This document shows positions 63,180 through 64,000 of a stretch of DNA of 64,000 nt, piece after piece. Positions within the stretch are counted from its first letter, which is position 1. Each line of letters opens with the position of its first letter. Under the pieces are notes generated by a model that saw nothing but the letters and a program-made list of their open reading frames with translations, made no database searches and was not told the DNA's origin. The position numbers and the translations under genes were made by a program. The DNA comes from Lamellibrachia satsuma (taxonomy: Eukaryota; Annelida; Polychaeta; Sabellida; Siboglinidae): contig BSQZ01000040.1 of NCBI GenBank assembly GCA_033239005.1, positions 2,408,599 through 2,472,598 of the forward strand, read 5' to 3'.

Positions 63180-63227
63180 ATGAGAGAGGGGAGAGAGCGG
63201 AGGGAAAGGGGAGTGGTTGTTGAGAGG

Positions 63228-63278
<51 letters not shown>

Positions 63279-63312
63279 CAGACCGAGAGAGAGGGGGGAG
63301 AGGGAGGGAGGG

Positions 63313-63360
<48 letters not shown>

Positions 63361-63545
63361 CAGACAGAGAGAGAGAGAGAGAGGGGGAGAGAGGGAGGGA
63401 GGGGGAGAGAGAGAGAGAGAGAGGCAGATAGATAGACAGACAGGCATACAGAGACAGAGGGACAAAGAGACAGAGACAGTCACAGAGAGACACACAGAGA
63501 GTCAGAGACAGAGACAGAGAGAGAGACAGACAGACAGAGACAGGA
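63180..63545. repeat. (GA)n/GACAGA polypurine tract
   Basis: Long GA runs at about 63225-63270, 63315-63350 and 63368-63425, with purine-rich linkers. Frames on both strands are repeat translations. Confidence 0.95.
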
Positions 63546-63549
63546 GACG

Positions 63550-64000
63550 ACAGTGAAAATCGAACAATGATAAAGGAGAAGGATAAAATACCAAGGACCA
63601 CCACTGGTGCAGGTCTCATTCCTGGCTTCGGGAGACGACTTGGAGAGCATCATTTGATTCCAAGTAAAACAGAGCAGTTCCAGACATAGAGTCGACGGTA
63701 GTGACTAGGAGAATGGTAGCTCAGACTCGGCGCTTCTCCATTAATTTCATTAAATACAAACTTTATTTCAGGAAATGCAACGCTGGTGTTTGAGTTAGAA
63801 TAACGAATGAGGTCGTTAATTGCCTCGTTTAAAGATGCGGTGCTTTTGAAATGTTATATGATTTTACAGCCGAATACAGTTATGCGTCACGCGAGATTCT
63901 TGTACCAGTGATGATTTAAAATTTCTTGCGTTAATAATGGTCTCCCGCGGAATGAAAGGGTCTCGCGTTGCGGAAGTACTTTGAAAGGTGGCACCTACAG
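63550..64000. other. Unique DNA, no gene seen
   Basis: Nothing recognised. Confidence 0.3.

Overview
The window looks like accessory, mostly intronic or intergenic DNA from an invertebrate animal. Supporting signs are long (AT)n, (GT)n, (GTGC)n and GA-rich microsatellites, at least fourteen minisatellites with 9-48 bp units, LINE and SINE remains of CR1/L2/RTE type, and one clearly spliced host coding exon. I cannot name the phylum. Nothing suggests a bacterial, plasmid or viral origin: there are no operons, no dense gene packing and no CRISPR array.

Host gene: the only convincing host coding sequence is on the minus strand at 45144-45401. It holds a signal peptide followed by the start of a Venus-flytrap ligand-binding domain very like GABA-B receptor subunit 1, and it ends at a good splice donor. 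A CpG-rich stretch at 45540-46005 lies just upstream and could be its promoter or 5' untranslated region. The next exons should lie at lower coordinates; I found none, so the 45 kb to the left may be first intron.

Mobile elements: 19835-23385 is a nearly complete CR1-like non-LTR retrotransposon. Its ORF1 is truncated at the 5' end, and its 1010-residue endonuclease/reverse-transcriptase ORF2 is intact. Decayed LINE pieces lie at 173-655 (+), 7765-8935 (-), 23775-24190 (-), 60813-61110 (-) and 61135-61560 (-). Two SINE-like families (here A and B) with tRNA-like heads occur at 670-930, 12240-12440, 19170-19470 and 31505-31625 (A) and at 3790-4216, 32890-33045 and 50530-50760 (B). A further repeat (C) occurs at 34880-35017 and 42405-42535. 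Probable hAT-type ends are at 41590-41782 and 58480-58561.

Layout: 0-5 kb LINE/SINE remains, a large AT array and a 39-bp minisatellite; 5-10 kb mostly unique plus a LINE fragment; 10-19 kb several minisatellites, a palindromic microsatellite and a CRE-like cluster; 19-24 kb the LINE; 24-44 kb unique sequence with many arrays; 44-46 kb a giant AT palindrome beside the receptor exon; 46-58 kb duplications and a 1.5 kb pyrimidine minisatellite; 59-63.6 kb polypurine tracts and LINE pieces. Most long open frames here are translations of simple repeats and are not genes.
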